DNA of 38,146 nucleotides from Acidimicrobiaceae bacterium (GCA_002722525.1 PBMJ01000027.1:1-38146), one strand, 5' to 3'. Positions 24,852 to 33,927 are shown, counted from the first letter of the stretch. Translations and numbers: made by a program. Notes: generated by a model from the letters alone, not told the origin.

Positions 24852-27296
24852 ATGAAAAAAACCTCATCCAAGAATTCCCAACCGTCAAAGAAAGTTTCGA
24901 CGCCGCCGCTGTTAAAGGGCTTAAGTAAAGCGGCGGGGAAAGCTTTTTCTGGACATAAATCAGACATCTTGGGCCTTGCATTTTTGGTTATTGGCCTTTT
25001 GTCCACCCTTGGTCTGTACTTTGACCTTGCTGGGGTAGTAGGAAAAATATTAGGCCCTTGGATTTTCTTGTCCTGCTTTGGATCGGTAGGTTACGCTGCC
25101 CCAGTTTCGCTCATAATCGCTGGCTTAGCTCTCTCATTCTACTCACCTAAAAATGAGACCGAAGCAGAAGATGATTCAGCTTTACCTGCGAGAATATTGA
25201 TCGGGGGATTATTCATCTTCGCTTCGATATGTGGTCTAGCTCATTTCTACGACAACGCATCAAATTATGGCCTATCAGATTTTGCTGAATTAAAGAAGAG
25301 GGGTGGGGCTCTAGGGTACTTGACCGGAACTCCTCTTCGTGCTGCTTTTGAGCAACTAGGTGCCTCCTTGGTGCTTGTTGCAGCAGGCCTATTTGGTGTC
25401 ATCGTTGCTACAGGTGTGACCTTTCGTGAGGCAGGCGGGAAAGTATGGCGCTTTCTTAAGGCGTTTGGAGAAATTATTTCGAAGTCAATCCGTCTTATAT
25501 TGGGAGAAAGTAAAGATGAAATCGGTAGTTTCCGTGATGAGCTTAGCCAGCCAAAAATTCAAATAGATGGTGAATCTCGAAATGTCGGAGTTCCGGTTCA
25601 GGACGACGCACCTGAGCCACCAGAAGAAAATGAAGCTAATTCTCATGGAGGGGACCAAAAGGAGGTCGAATCAATAAATGATGGTGCCACAACAGAACCA
25701 GAGAAAGTCAAAAAAGGGTTCAAGAAAGCAGGATTACTTGAAACAGGGGAACAGCTTGAGATTGAACTTGGACCTGGGGCGAAAGGTTCACCTTGGAAGT
25801 TGCCTTCGATTAAAGTTCTTGACCGTTCGACTACCAGAGATGTCAACGAAGCCCTAGTTGAAGAGAGAGGCCGCGTACTCGAGCGGGCATTAGCTACACA
25901 TGGGGTAGAGACCAGATTGGTAGGAATGGTTGTAGGTCCTACTGTCACAAGATATGAATTAGAGCTAGCACCTGGGGTCAAAGTTTCAAAAGTTACTGCA
26001 CTAAATAAAGATATTGCATATGCTATGGCATCTCCTGATGTCAGGATTTTAGCACCTATCCCAGGTCGTCAAGCTATAGGTGTTGAAGTTCCGAACAACG
26101 AGAGGCAAGTTGTCGCTCTAGGAGATATTCTGAGCGCCCCAGAAGCAAGAAAAGCAACTCACCCACTTGAGGTAGCAGTTGGACGGGACATTAACGGTCA
26201 ATCAATGTTAATGAACTTATCAGAGATGCCTCATATTCTTCTCGCCGGAGCAACAGGTGCAGGAAAAAGCTCATGCATAAATAGCATTGTGACATCGGTA
26301 TTGATGCGTTCAACTCCAGAGACGGTTCGAATGATCCTTATCGATCCGAAAATGGTCGAGATGACTCAATACGAGAAAGTTCCTCACCTTCTTACTCAGC
26401 CAGTCATTGATCCGAAAAAAGCCGCTAATGCTTTGCAGTGGGCTTGTAGAGAGATGGACAGGAGGTACGAATTACTTTCAGAAGTCCGATTCCGTGATAT
26501 CGGAGGCTATAACGCTGCTTATGACAAAGGGACTATTGAAGCTCCACCTAGCGCTGTTAATCCTGACGGTACGCACAAAACGTACGAGCGTCTTCCGTTT
26601 ATCCTTGTTGTTGTCGATGAGCTCTCAGATCTTATGATGGTCGCTCCAAGAGATGTTGAAGATTCTATATGTCGAATAGCTCAAAAGGCCCGGGCGGTTG
26701 GAATCCATCTAGTTATTGCAACACAGAGGCCTTCAACGAATGTGATTACGGGAGTGATTAAAGCCAACATTCCTGCTCGAATTGCATTTGCCGTCTCAAG
26801 TTTGACCGACAGTAGAGTTATCCTTGACCAAGGTGGAGCTGAACGACTTGTTGGTCAAGGAGATATGCTGCTGCTTGATCCTAAATCATCCTCACCTCAA
26901 AGAATTCAAGGAGCTTGGGTAAGCGAAGGTGAAGTTCGACGCGTTGTGGAGGGTTGGCGCAAGCAGGTTGCTCGGCTAAAGCAAGACCAGATTGATCCAG
27001 AAGAAGAAACTTCCATTACCGAAGAACAAATTACAGCTACTAGTAGCGGGATTCCAGGCGGTGGGACTGGGGACACAGAAGACGATGAGCTTTTGTTAAA
27101 GGCGATAGATCTAGTTGTCGATTCGCAGCTCGGCTCGACTTCAATGCTCCAGCGGAAATTACGTGTCGGATTTGCGCGTGCTGGGCGGATAATGGACATG
27201 CTGGAGGAAAGAGGGATTGTTGGCCCCAGTGAAGGTTCAAAACCGCGAGAAGTTCTCGTTACTCAGGAACAGCTTGCCGAAAGCGCCGATGCTTAA
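24852..27296 (+). CDS. ftsK: DNA translocase FtsK/SpoIIIE
   Basis: FtsK pumps chromosomal DNA at the septum and activates Xer recombination. The N-terminal part holds four hydrophobic segments (between about residues 38 and 195), then an acidic linker (about 225-290). The motor domain has Walker A GATGAGKSS from about residue 466 and Walker B as FILVVVDELSDL. The C-terminal gamma winged-helix domain that reads KOPS sequences is present (LLLKAIDLVVDSQLGSTSMLQRKLRVGFARAGRIMD, split here only by description). 814 residues, complete. It works with XerC, which is encoded at the other end of this window. Confidence 0.96.
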   Translation: MKKTSSKNSQPSKKVSTPPLLKGLSKAAGKAFSGHKSDILGLAFLVIGLLSTLGLYFDLAGVVGKILGPWIFLSCFGSVGYAAPVSLIIAGLALSFYSPKNETEAEDDSALPARILIGGLFIFASICGLAHFYDNASNYGLSDFAELKKRGGALGYLTGTPLRAAFEQLGASLVLVAAGLFGVIVATGVTFREAGGKVWRFLKAFGEIISKSIRLILGESKDEIGSFRDELSQPKIQIDGESRNVGVPVQDDAPEPPEENEANSHGGDQKEVESINDGATTEPEKVKKGFKKAGLLETGEQLEIELGPGAKGSPWKLPSIKVLDRSTTRDVNEALVEERGRVLERALATHGVETRLVGMVVGPTVTRYELELAPGVKVSKVTALNKDIAYAMASPDVRILAPIPGRQAIGVEVPNNERQVVALGDILSAPEARKATHPLEVAVGRDINGQSMLMNLSEMPHILLAGATGAGKSSCINSIVTSVLMRSTPETVRMILIDPKMVEMTQYEKVPHLLTQPVIDPKKAANALQWACREMDRRYELLSEVRFRDIGGYNAAYDKGTIEAPPSAVNPDGTHKTYERLPFILVVVDELSDLMMVAPRDVEDSICRIAQKARAVGIHLVIATQRPSTNVITGVIKANIPARIAFAVSSLTDSRVILDQGGAERLVGQGDMLLLDPKSSSPQRIQGAWVSEGEVRRVVEGWRKQVARLKQDQIDPEEETSITEEQITATSSGIPGGGTGDTEDDELLLKAIDLVVDSQLGSTSMLQRKLRVGFARAGRIMDMLEERGIVGPSEGSKPREVLVTQEQLAESADA

Positions 27297-27319
27297 CCTG
27301 AAAAGGTAGTTTATAACAT

Positions 27320-28273
27320 ATGATTCTGTCTCTAGCGCTTGTTCTTATCGGCATTGCTGTTTTGGTTTACAGCGCCAACACACTAGTTGAATCCTCAAGT
27401 GACCTAGCGCTCTACTGGGGCGTTTCACTAGCAGTTGTCGGAGCCATTGTCGTAGGTTTCGGGACGAGCCTCCCTGAACTAGCAGTTTCTCTTGCTTCTG
27501 CCGTCCGAGATGATATCGACTTGGCTACCGGCAATGTAGTCGGGTCAATGGTTGCGAATCTTTCTCTGGTTCTTGGAGGAGCTGTTCTAATAAGTCGATC
27601 CCCAATTTCGACTGGAAGTCGAAGTCTGTACCTTCCTCTTTCTCTGCTGTCTACTGTTGGATTTATCTACTTCATTCGCGATGGCATAAGTCGATGGGAA
27701 GGAGGGGTTATGCTTCTCCTTCTTCTGCTTTCACTTTCACTAATTTACAAATGGGGGGCAGACGACGAAGCTGGACTTCTTTCATCAGTCAAAGAGGGCG
27801 ATGACCCAACAACAGAAAAATATAATTTGTCGAAAGAGCTGCTTAAGCTTATTGCTTCATTGGTGGGAGTAGTAGTCGCTTCTTACGCTGTCACCGAAGG
27901 CGCTATTGACTTAGCTAACCGATGGGGAGTGAAAAGCGGATTTATCGGTATCAGCTTAATAGCAGTCGGGACTTCTCTACCTGAGCTTGTAGCATCCACC
28001 GTGGCGGCAAAAAAGGGTAAACATGCCTTAATAATAGGTACTGTTCTAGGGTCAAATGTTTTCAATGGATTTGGGATAGGTGGCTTCATCGGCGTGATCG
28101 CTCCCGGGAAAAGCAAGGATGGATCTATCGTTGGGACTCTCAGTACCACTATTACTCTTTCTGCGATTGCCTTAAGCGCCGTTTTTATTCTTTCAGGCAG
28201 GAAGATAGTTCGAGCTGAAGCAGGGGTCCTTCTTTCTGCATACATCGTGTGGATGATTCTAGTCGGCGCCTAG
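27320..28273 (+). CDS. calcium/sodium (cation) antiporter, CaCA family
   Basis: This 317-residue integral membrane protein has two homologous halves of about five helices each. Each half carries the alpha-repeat motif: GFGTSLPELAVS (Gly46-Glu53) followed by GNVVGSMVANL, and VGTSLPELVAST (Gly217-Glu222) followed by GTVLGSNVFNG. These Glu residues bind the exchanged cations. It would expel Ca2+ or a similar cation in exchange for Na+ or H+ (YrbG-like). A short hydrophilic loop (about 145-175) joins the halves. It starts 23 nt after ftsK, with AAAAGG 13 nt before ATG. Ion specificity is not known. Confidence 0.92.
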   Translation: MILSLALVLIGIAVLVYSANTLVESSSDLALYWGVSLAVVGAIVVGFGTSLPELAVSLASAVRDDIDLATGNVVGSMVANLSLVLGGAVLISRSPISTGSRSLYLPLSLLSTVGFIYFIRDGISRWEGGVMLLLLLLSLSLIYKWGADDEAGLLSSVKEGDDPTTEKYNLSKELLKLIASLVGVVVASYAVTEGAIDLANRWGVKSGFIGISLIAVGTSLPELVASTVAAKKGKHALIIGTVLGSNVFNGFGIGGFIGVIAPGKSKDGSIVGTLSTTITLSAIALSAVFILSGRKIVRAEAGVLLSAYIVWMILVGA

Positions 28274-28331
28274 AAGTGCAGCGGCACATAGAGAGTTGCA
28301 TTAGGTATCTGCATCAAACACCCTAGGACGG

Positions 28332-28343
28332 TACGCTGAAGGG
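28332..28343 (+). promoter_or_regulatory. -10 element for a leaderless rimO transcript (candidate)
   Basis: TACGCT (28332-28337), then GAAGGG, then GTG at 28344. GAAGGG touches the GTG and is too close to act as a Shine-Dalgarno, while TANNNT has the 6-nt spacing expected when transcription starts at the GTG. The 70-nt gap also has an ACCCTAG (28320-28326), the same word as in the xerC repeat. Confidence 0.45.
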
Positions 28344-29609
28344 GTGAAGAAAAGCTTTTGGATTGAAACTTTAGGCTGTCCCAAAAACAAGGTTGATAGC
28401 GAGAAGATAGCTGGAACACTCCTCGTAGATGGTATGAGCCCAGCAGAGGCTCCTACTGATGCGAATTTAATAGTTGTAAATACATGTTCCTTTGTTGAGG
28501 AAGCAAGACAAGAAAGTATCGCGACAGTTTTTGAATATAGTCAGATGCGTTCAGAAGATGTTCAAGTAGTTGTCACTGGATGTTTGGCAGAGAGGTATGG
28601 GGAAGAGATTTCAAATTCGTTAGAGGGCGATGTAGACGCGATTGCTGGTTTTGGTGTTCCGGTAAATATTTCTTCAAAACCAGATGTTGCCAAATTTGAC
28701 CTGCTTAATTTACCTCATCCTAAGAGAGAAGAGCCGTGGGGCTATGTGAAGGTTGCTGAAGGTTGCGATAGGGTTTGCGGATTTTGTGCGATTCCATCTT
28801 TCAGAGGGCCACAAAGATCTAGATCGATTTCGGAAATTCGAGAAGAAATCATATCACTCGAATTACAGGAAGTGGTCCTAGTGGCTCAGGATCTTGCCTC
28901 TTGGGCCAGAGACCAACGCGAGTCACCTGAGGGCATTGTCGATTTGGTAAAAGAGGTTAGCGATATAGTCCCGTGGGTCCGTCTTTTGTACTTGTATCCC
29001 TCTAGTCTTTCTGGTGAACTCGTTGAAATTATTGCCAACAGCCCAGTTCCGTATTTTGACCTAAGCCTACAACATATATCAGGACCGCTCCTTCGAAAAA
29101 TGCGACGATGGGGAGATGGGGAACGATTCACCAAGGTCATTAAAGACATCAGAAAAATCAGATCAGATGCGGCTTTTCGCACAAACTTCATAGTTGGCTA
29201 CCCCGGAGAAACTGAGGAGGACCATGATCAGTTGCTGCGCTTCCTTGAAGAGAACGAAATTGACTGGTGCGGATTCTTCCCTTATTCAAAGGAGGCTGGA
29301 ACATACGCCGAAACGCTCACGGAGGAGGTTGCTGAACCCCTAGTAATGGAAAGACTCCGAGAATTGAGTGAAGTACAGGATGTCATAACAGAAAAAAAAC
29401 GAGATTCCATAATAGGAGAAAAAGTAACCGTGCTTATTGAGAGTCAAGGCACAGGGCGCAGCCATCGCGAAGCTCCGGAGATCGATGGGTTGATCTATGT
29501 TCCAAATACCTTAGAGGTCGGAAGTTTCAAAACGGTAACTATAAGGGAAGCCTTAGGGGTAGACCTTAAGGCAGAACTTAGCGATTTTGCTTACCGAGAG
29601 GGGTCATGA
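28344..29609 (+). CDS. rimO: ribosomal protein S12 methylthiotransferase RimO
   Basis: RimO is a radical-SAM enzyme that methylthiolates the conserved Asp of ribosomal protein S12. The N-terminal cluster ligands are Cys12 (ETLGCPKNKVDSE), Cys48 (NTCSF) and Cys80 (TGCLAERY). The radical-SAM cluster is C141-x3-C145-x2-C148 in EGCDRVCGFCAIPSFRG. A C-terminal TRAM domain ends the 421-residue protein. The opening GCPKNKVDSE, rather than the MiaB-type GCQMN, supports RimO over MiaB; a true MiaB is also present at 33928. GTG start, leaderless candidate. It overlaps pgsA by 4 nt. Confidence 0.95.
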   Translation: MKKSFWIETLGCPKNKVDSEKIAGTLLVDGMSPAEAPTDANLIVVNTCSFVEEARQESIATVFEYSQMRSEDVQVVVTGCLAERYGEEISNSLEGDVDAIAGFGVPVNISSKPDVAKFDLLNLPHPKREEPWGYVKVAEGCDRVCGFCAIPSFRGPQRSRSISEIREEIISLELQEVVLVAQDLASWARDQRESPEGIVDLVKEVSDIVPWVRLLYLYPSSLSGELVEIIANSPVPYFDLSLQHISGPLLRKMRRWGDGERFTKVIKDIRKIRSDAAFRTNFIVGYPGETEEDHDQLLRFLEENEIDWCGFFPYSKEAGTYAETLTEEVAEPLVMERLRELSEVQDVITEKKRDSIIGEKVTVLIESQGTGRSHREAPEIDGLIYVPNTLEVGSFKTVTIREALGVDLKAELSDFAYREGS

Positions 29610-30193
29610 CTGAAAGCCAACCAAGCTATTCTTCGGCGGGTCTAGCGACCCCAGCCAATTTAATAACAATGGCCAGAATTGTGGCGTCACCGATACTCTT
29701 CATAATTATTCTGAACGCAGAAGACCATGGGGGGACTTCTTGGGCAGCATTTACTCTAGGCGCAATCTTCGGAGTCAGTGATGCTGTCGATGGTCGACTT
29801 GCGCGAGCTACTGGAAGCGTAACTAAAGCAGGGGCATTCCTTGACCCGTTAGCAGATAAAGTTGTGGTCCTTGGATGCATGCTCTCACTTTGGTCAATTG
29901 GGCGCTTCTATTGGCTTCCGGTTCTTCTTATTGTCCTAAGAGAGCTATGGATTTCTGCTTATAGGTTCTGGCTGGCAAGAAAATCTCTGGTTGTCCCAGC
30001 CACAGAGCTAGCGAAATGGAAAACCTTCGCTCAGAGGACAACACTGATGATTGCAGTTATGCCCACCTTTGAGAATGTTGATTGGCTGATAACTCTTCTG
30101 CTGTGGGTCGCAGTAGTAATGACGTTAATTACCGGATGGCAATATGTTCAATCTGGTTATCGTGCGTCGGCTTCTGGAAGTTCGTTAACTTAG
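29606..30193 (+). CDS. pgsA: CDP-diacylglycerol-glycerol-3-phosphate 3-phosphatidyltransferase
   Basis: PgsA transfers the phosphatidyl group from CDP-DAG (made by CdsA, also here) to glycerol 3-phosphate, leading to phosphatidylglycerol. The CDP-alcohol phosphotransferase motif is complete: D59-x2-D62-G63-x2-A66-R67-x8-G76-x3-D80-x3-D84. The 195-residue protein has about five or six membrane helices. The pgsA-cinA order before recA is common in actinobacteria. The family also contains PI-phosphate synthases; the neighbourhood favours PgsA, but substrate choice is not proven by the motif. Confidence 0.9.
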   Translation: MTESQPSYSSAGLATPANLITMARIVASPILFIIILNAEDHGGTSWAAFTLGAIFGVSDAVDGRLARATGSVTKAGAFLDPLADKVVVLGCMLSLWSIGRFYWLPVLLIVLRELWISAYRFWLARKSLVVPATELAKWKTFAQRTTLMIAVMPTFENVDWLITLLLWVAVVMTLITGWQYVQSGYRASASGSSLT

Positions 30194-30219
30194 ATGATGT
30201 CACTATTGGTTGTCTAGGT

Positions 30220-30231
30220 TAAAGTCAGGCC
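30220..30231 (+). promoter_or_regulatory. -10 element for a leaderless cinA transcript (candidate)
   Basis: TAAAGT (30220-30225), then CAGGCC, then ATG at 30232. TANNNT again sits at -12 to -7. The AGG in the spacer is a very weak Shine-Dalgarno, so a led transcript cannot be excluded. Confidence 0.4.
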
Positions 30232-31479
30232 ATGGAACGATTTAGCTGTGAAGTGGTTGCCGTCGGAACTGAGCTCTTACTAGGACAAATAGTAGATACC
30301 AATTCCTCATGGATTGGAGAGCAACTGGCGTTGAACGGTATAGAGAGTTACTTTCAGACAAAAGTCGGAGATAACCCAGAACGGATCAAGAAGACTTTAG
30401 AGCAAGCTATAGGTCGCTCCGATTTTGTCATTGTGTGTGGAGGTCTAGGGCCGACTCAAGATGACCTGACGCGGGATGTTATAGCTGAGATTATGGGGGT
30501 TGAGCTTGTCACAGATAATGAGCTTGTCGATCGAATCTCAGCAATCTTTGGTAATAGAGGTCGTGAAATGCCGTTAAATAATCTTAGGCAAGCACAAGTT
30601 CCACTGGGCGCTGAAACTTTGTCAGTGATGCCTGGTACTGCTCCCGGGCTCAAAGCGGTGATTAACGGTAAAACCCTCTACGCGGTTCCAGGAGTTCCAT
30701 GGGAGATGAAGCAAATGATACTTGAAGACATTTTGCCTGATATGAGAGCAAAAGCAGGTATTACCAGCATAATCGGTTCAAAAACTCTAAGGACTTGGGG
30801 TGATTCAGAATCGGGTTTGTCAGAGAAATTAGCTGATGAAATTGAAAGGTTGGACCAAGTGGGCGGTGCAACCATTGCGTTTCTAGCAAGTGGGATCGAG
30901 GGGCTCAAAGTTCGACTTACGACCAAAGGAGATTCAAAATCAGAAGTTGAGAATGCCCTGAATGCCGAAGCCGAGATTGTTGCCTCTATCCTCGGAGATA
31001 AAATTATTTTTTCTTACGATGATCAAACAATGGAAGAAGTCGTTCTGGATATGTGTAGAGGTAAGGGTCTTACCTTAGGGGTGGCAGAGTCTTTAACAGG
31101 GGGATTGATAGGAAGCCGTTTAACCTCGATTTCTGGGTCTAGTGAGGTATTCAAAGGCTCAATTGTCGCTTACTCTTCCGATGTTAAGCGTGCACTTTTA
31201 GATACTCCCGATGTCCCTAGTGTTTCCCAAGCTGCTGCAGAAGCGATGACTGTTGGTGCCTGTAGGACCTTAAATGCAGATATTGGCTTGGCTGTTACAG
31301 GTGAAGCCGGACCAGAGCCCCTTGAAGAGGAGGTCGGCAGGGTTTGGATGGCTACTTCGGTTGGGGGAGTGGTCAAATCTTCTACCGTTAAATGGCCCTT
31401 TGATCGAGAAAGAATAAGGCAATTCACTACGATCACAGTGCTTAATGCTCTTCGGCTTCGATTAGAAGATGAAATTTAA
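30232..31479 (+). CDS. cinA: CinA family protein: nucleotide pyrophosphatase plus NMN amidohydrolase
   Basis: The 415-residue two-domain protein has an N-terminal MoaB/COG1058 domain (EVVAVGTELLLGQIVDTNSSWI, CGGLGPTQDDLTRD) and a C-terminal PncC-type NMN deamidase domain from about residue 270. The latter has the catalytic serine motif AESLTGG (Ser287) and LAVTGEAGPE. In this family the enzyme recycles NMN and ADP-ribose by-products; the competence link of the name is historical. The loop after TGEAGP is short and acidic where many homologues have Gly-rich GGGT. The stop overlaps the stop of the convergent hydrolase gene. Confidence 0.93.
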   Translation: MERFSCEVVAVGTELLLGQIVDTNSSWIGEQLALNGIESYFQTKVGDNPERIKKTLEQAIGRSDFVIVCGGLGPTQDDLTRDVIAEIMGVELVTDNELVDRISAIFGNRGREMPLNNLRQAQVPLGAETLSVMPGTAPGLKAVINGKTLYAVPGVPWEMKQMILEDILPDMRAKAGITSIIGSKTLRTWGDSESGLSEKLADEIERLDQVGGATIAFLASGIEGLKVRLTTKGDSKSEVENALNAEAEIVASILGDKIIFSYDDQTMEEVVLDMCRGKGLTLGVAESLTGGLIGSRLTSISGSSEVFKGSIVAYSSDVKRALLDTPDVPSVSQAAAEAMTVGACRTLNADIGLAVTGEAGPEPLEEEVGRVWMATSVGGVVKSSTVKWPFDRERIRQFTTITVLNALRLRLEDEI

Positions 31480-32231
31480 CGAGTTTGAGCGTAAACGAAG
31501 GCTAAAAGCTGCTCGGTTAATTCATCCTTGTGTTCGGCGAATAGATTTGTCCCGTGCTGGCTTCCTGTCATTTCTAGGTATCTGGTCGTTGAAGCAGCAG
31601 CCAAGAGACTTTCTGCGTACCCATTAAAAGGTGGGTCGTCTTCGGCGACAATAAGAAGAAGTGGAGTTGTCATCGTTGAAGCTGCCTCGAGTGCATCTAT
31701 ACGCCCGTATGTTATTGACGGAGAAATAGCGGCCACTGCAGCAACGTTGTACTCATCAGCGATGGTTATCGCAGCAGTGCCGCCCATCGATGCTCCGATA
31801 ATGACAACTTTCCGAACATTTTCGACAAACAACATGTAACGAACTGCCGCTTCTAAATCTTTATCCATCCGTTTGTCTTTTGCACCAGTCGAATCTCCAT
31901 ATCCTCTAAAATCAAACGTAAGGACCACATAGCCAGAATCACTTGCTTCTATGGCGAACTCAGTCCAAGATGACTGGCCTCGCCCACGCATATGTGCAAG
32001 AACAATTCCTATATCGCCCTGACCGTAGACTAGCCCTGAAATCTCCTCGCCATCCCCTGTAGCGAACCTCGCCTGATCTGTTGCTGCCGGTTCTGCAACT
32101 ACTTCAGATGTTTCTTCTAAATTTCCAGAAGCCTGGGGTGAGGATACTGGACTCTCACTAGTACAGGCTTGAAGGAGCAGTGCAAGTAATGGAATTAAAA
32201 TACAAAAGGATTTGAAACGTCTTGCGATCAC
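31476..32231 (-). CDS. alpha/beta hydrolase, predicted lipoprotein
   Basis: The 251-residue protein begins with a basic, hydrophobic signal sequence and a lipobox LLQAC (Cys23), followed by a Ser/Glu-rich linker to about residue 50. It would be anchored on the outer face of the membrane. The hydrolase fold shows the nucleophile elbow GASMGG (Ser148), a probable acid Asp198 or Asp199 in AEDDPPF, and His226 in GSQHGT, plus an early DFRGYGDS. The substrate is unknown; dienelactone-hydrolase-like or acyl esterase activity is possible. It lies 3 nt after msrB on the same strand, so the two are cotranscribed. It overlaps the cinA stop by 4 nt, with no terminator in between. Confidence 0.85.
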   Translation of the reverse strand: MIARRFKSFCILIPLLALLLQACTSESPVSSPQASGNLEETSEVVAEPAATDQARFATGDGEEISGLVYGQGDIGIVLAHMRGRGQSSWTEFAIEASDSGYVVLTFDFRGYGDSTGAKDKRMDKDLEAAVRYMLFVENVRKVVIIGASMGGTAAITIADEYNVAAVAAISPSITYGRIDALEAASTMTTPLLLIVAEDDPPFNGYAESLLAAASTTRYLEMTGSQHGTNLFAEHKDELTEQLLAFVYAQTR

Positions 32232-32234
32232 TAA

Positions 32235-32636
32235 TCAACTATCTGTATTTGGTTGAAGTCGAAGTGAAGCCGAATTCATGCAGAAGCGTTCTCCAGTGGG
32301 TGGGGGTCCATCATTAAAGATGTGTCCCAGGTGTGCGCCACACGCATTACAAATTGCTTCAGTTCGAACCATGCCATATGAGCGGTCTTCCACTCGGCGA
32401 ACTTTTTCAGAGGCAGTTGCCTCATAGAAGCTTGGCCACCCGGTACCAGAATCAAATTTCGTTGAGCTCGAAAAGAGTTCAGTATCACAGACAACACAGT
32501 GATATACCCCTGCCTCTTTCGTATCCCAGTAGCATCCACTAAAGGCAGGTTCTGTGCCTGCTTCCTGAGTAACGTAATATTGGTCGGCGGTAAGACGGTT
32601 TCTAAGATCTTCGTTTGCTTCTTTGGGGGTATTCAT
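32235..32636 (-). CDS. msrB: peptide-methionine (R)-S-oxide reductase
   Basis: MsrB repairs the R-epimer of oxidised methionine in proteins. The 133-residue protein has the zinc site C47-x2-C50 and C96-x2-C99, the block TKFDSGTGWPSF, the histidines in AHLGHIFNDGP, and catalytic Cys119 in RFCMNSASL. No signal peptide is visible, so it acts in the cytosol although the partner gene encodes a lipoprotein. CCGGAGG lies 5 nt before its ATG. It is divergent from recA and shares the 199-nt control region. The LexA site lies about 80 nt upstream, but I see no clear msrB promoter near it. Confidence 0.95.
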   Translation of the reverse strand: MNTPKEANEDLRNRLTADQYYVTQEAGTEPAFSGCYWDTKEAGVYHCVVCDTELFSSSTKFDSGTGWPSFYEATASEKVRRVEDRSYGMVRTEAICNACGAHLGHIFNDGPPPTGERFCMNSASLRLQPNTDS

Positions 32637-32709
32637 GGTGCCTCCGGTCTTTCTCTAGATTAGTACCCATTTGTTTTATGGTCATTTATGGCCAAATTTG
32701 CCTAAATGC

Positions 32710-32738
32710 TTGACCGAACAAATGTTCGTAGTTACACT
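32710..32738 (+). promoter_or_regulatory. recA promoter
   Basis: TTGACC (32710-32715) and TACACT (32733-32738) are separated by 17 bp, a good vegetative promoter. Transcription would begin near A32745, leaving a leader of about 90 nt. The leader contains CACCA/TGGTG (32765-32769 with 32778-32782) and AAGAGG (32825-32830), 5 nt before the ATG. Confidence 0.75.
32715..32728. promoter_or_regulatory. LexA (SOS) operator
   Basis: CGAACAAATGTTCG fits the Gram-positive and actinobacterial LexA consensus CGAAC-R-N-R-Y-GTTCG exactly. It begins on the last base of the -35 and fills most of the spacer, so bound LexA would block RNA polymerase at recA. Confidence 0.88.
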
Positions 32739-32835
32739 ATTGTTATTCGCATTAAATAATGTCACACCAATGATTTATGGTGATTATAAGTTCAAACAGG
32801 AAGTTACTTTAACCCCCACTAGATAAGAGGTAAGC

Positions 32836-33873
32836 ATGGAATCAGATAAAGCACTTGATATGGCGTTAAGCCAAATTGAAAAACAATTCGGTGAAGGCGC
32901 CGTAATGAAAATGGGTGAAAAGACCACAATGCAAATTGAATCGGTACCCACAGGGGCTTTGGCCCTTGATTTAGCTCTCGGCGTCGGAGGCTTACCACGA
33001 GGTCGAATAACAGAAATTTATGGACCTGAGTCCTCGGGAAAGTCAACCCTCGCTACACATGTTGTGGCTGAAGCACAACGTAATGGAGGGATATGCGCAT
33101 ATATCGATGCGGAGCACGCTATGGATCCGGTGTATGCAAGGGCTATTGGCGTTGACGTTGATGAATTGTTAATCTCACAGCCTGATAATGGAGAACAAGC
33201 ACTTGAAATTGTTGACACACTGGTACGTTCAGGCGCTATCGATGTCATAGTTATTGACTCCGTTGCAGCTCTCACTCCGCGTGTCGAACTAGAAGGAGAA
33301 ATGGGGCAGAGCCATGTGGGATTACAAGCGCGCCTTATGTCACAAGCCCTTAGAAAATTAACAAGTAATTTAAACAAAACTAAGACTATCTGTATCTTCA
33401 TTAATCAACTACGAGAAAAAATTGGAGTAATGTTTGGATCGCCTGAGACTACACCTGGAGGTCGTGCACTTAAGTTCTACTCTTCAGTTCGGTTAGACAT
33501 TCGCCGAATAGAGTCTCTCAAATCTGGTGTTGAAATAGTAGGGAACCGAACCAGGGTAAAGGTTGTTAAGAACAAATGTGCCCCACCATTCCGACAAGCA
33601 GAATTTGACATTATGTATGGAAAGGGAATTAGTCGTGAAGGCTCACTCCTTGATACTGGTGTTGATATGGACATAGTGAAAAAATCTGGCGCTTGGTATA
33701 CCTACGAAGGTGAACAACTTGGCCAAGGACGAGAGAAAGCAAAGATTTTCTTGAGCGAGAACCCTGAAATCATGATGGAAATCGAAAATCGTATTTGGGG
33801 CAATGTCCATCCAGATGATACAGAAGACCAATTTACAGAAGCTGATGATCAACCAATTTCAATTGAAGATTAA
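32836..33873 (+). CDS. recA: recombinase A
   Basis: RecA forms the strand-exchange filament on single-stranded DNA and stimulates LexA self-cleavage. Walker [10 protein letters not shown] starts at residue 63. Also seen are the MAW-type [13 protein letters not shown], the L2 and Walker B areas ([33 protein letters not shown]) and the C-terminal domain with an acidic tail. 345 residues, no intein. Promoter and SOS box lie upstream. recX, which usually follows recA in actinobacteria, is absent: miaB begins 54 nt after the stop. Confidence 0.99.
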   Translation: MESDKALDMALSQIEKQFGEGAVMKMGEKTTMQIESVPTGALALDLALGVGGLPRGRITEIYGPESSGKSTLATHVVAEAQRNGGICAYIDAEHAMDPVYARAIGVDVDELLISQPDNGEQALEIVDTLVRSGAIDVIVIDSVAALTPRVELEGEMGQSHVGLQARLMSQALRKLTSNLNKTKTICIFINQLREKIGVMFGSPETTPGGRALKFYSSVRLDIRRIESLKSGVEIVGNRTRVKVVKNKCAPPFRQAEFDIMYGKGISREGSLLDTGVDMDIVKKSGAWYTYEGEQLGQGREKAKIFLSENPEIMMEIENRIWGNVHPDDTEDQFTEADDQPISIED

Positions 33874-33915
33874 TCAATCAATGTGAATATTGGTGCTAGC
33901 TGAAATGATTCCCTC

Positions 33916-33927
33916 TAGTCTATAAGA
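33916..33927 (+). promoter_or_regulatory. -10 element for a leaderless miaB transcript (candidate)
   Basis: TAGTCT (33916-33921), then ATAAGA, then GTG at 33928. No Shine-Dalgarno is present. TTGGTG at 33890-33895 is 20 bp from it, a little far for a -35. Confidence 0.45.
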
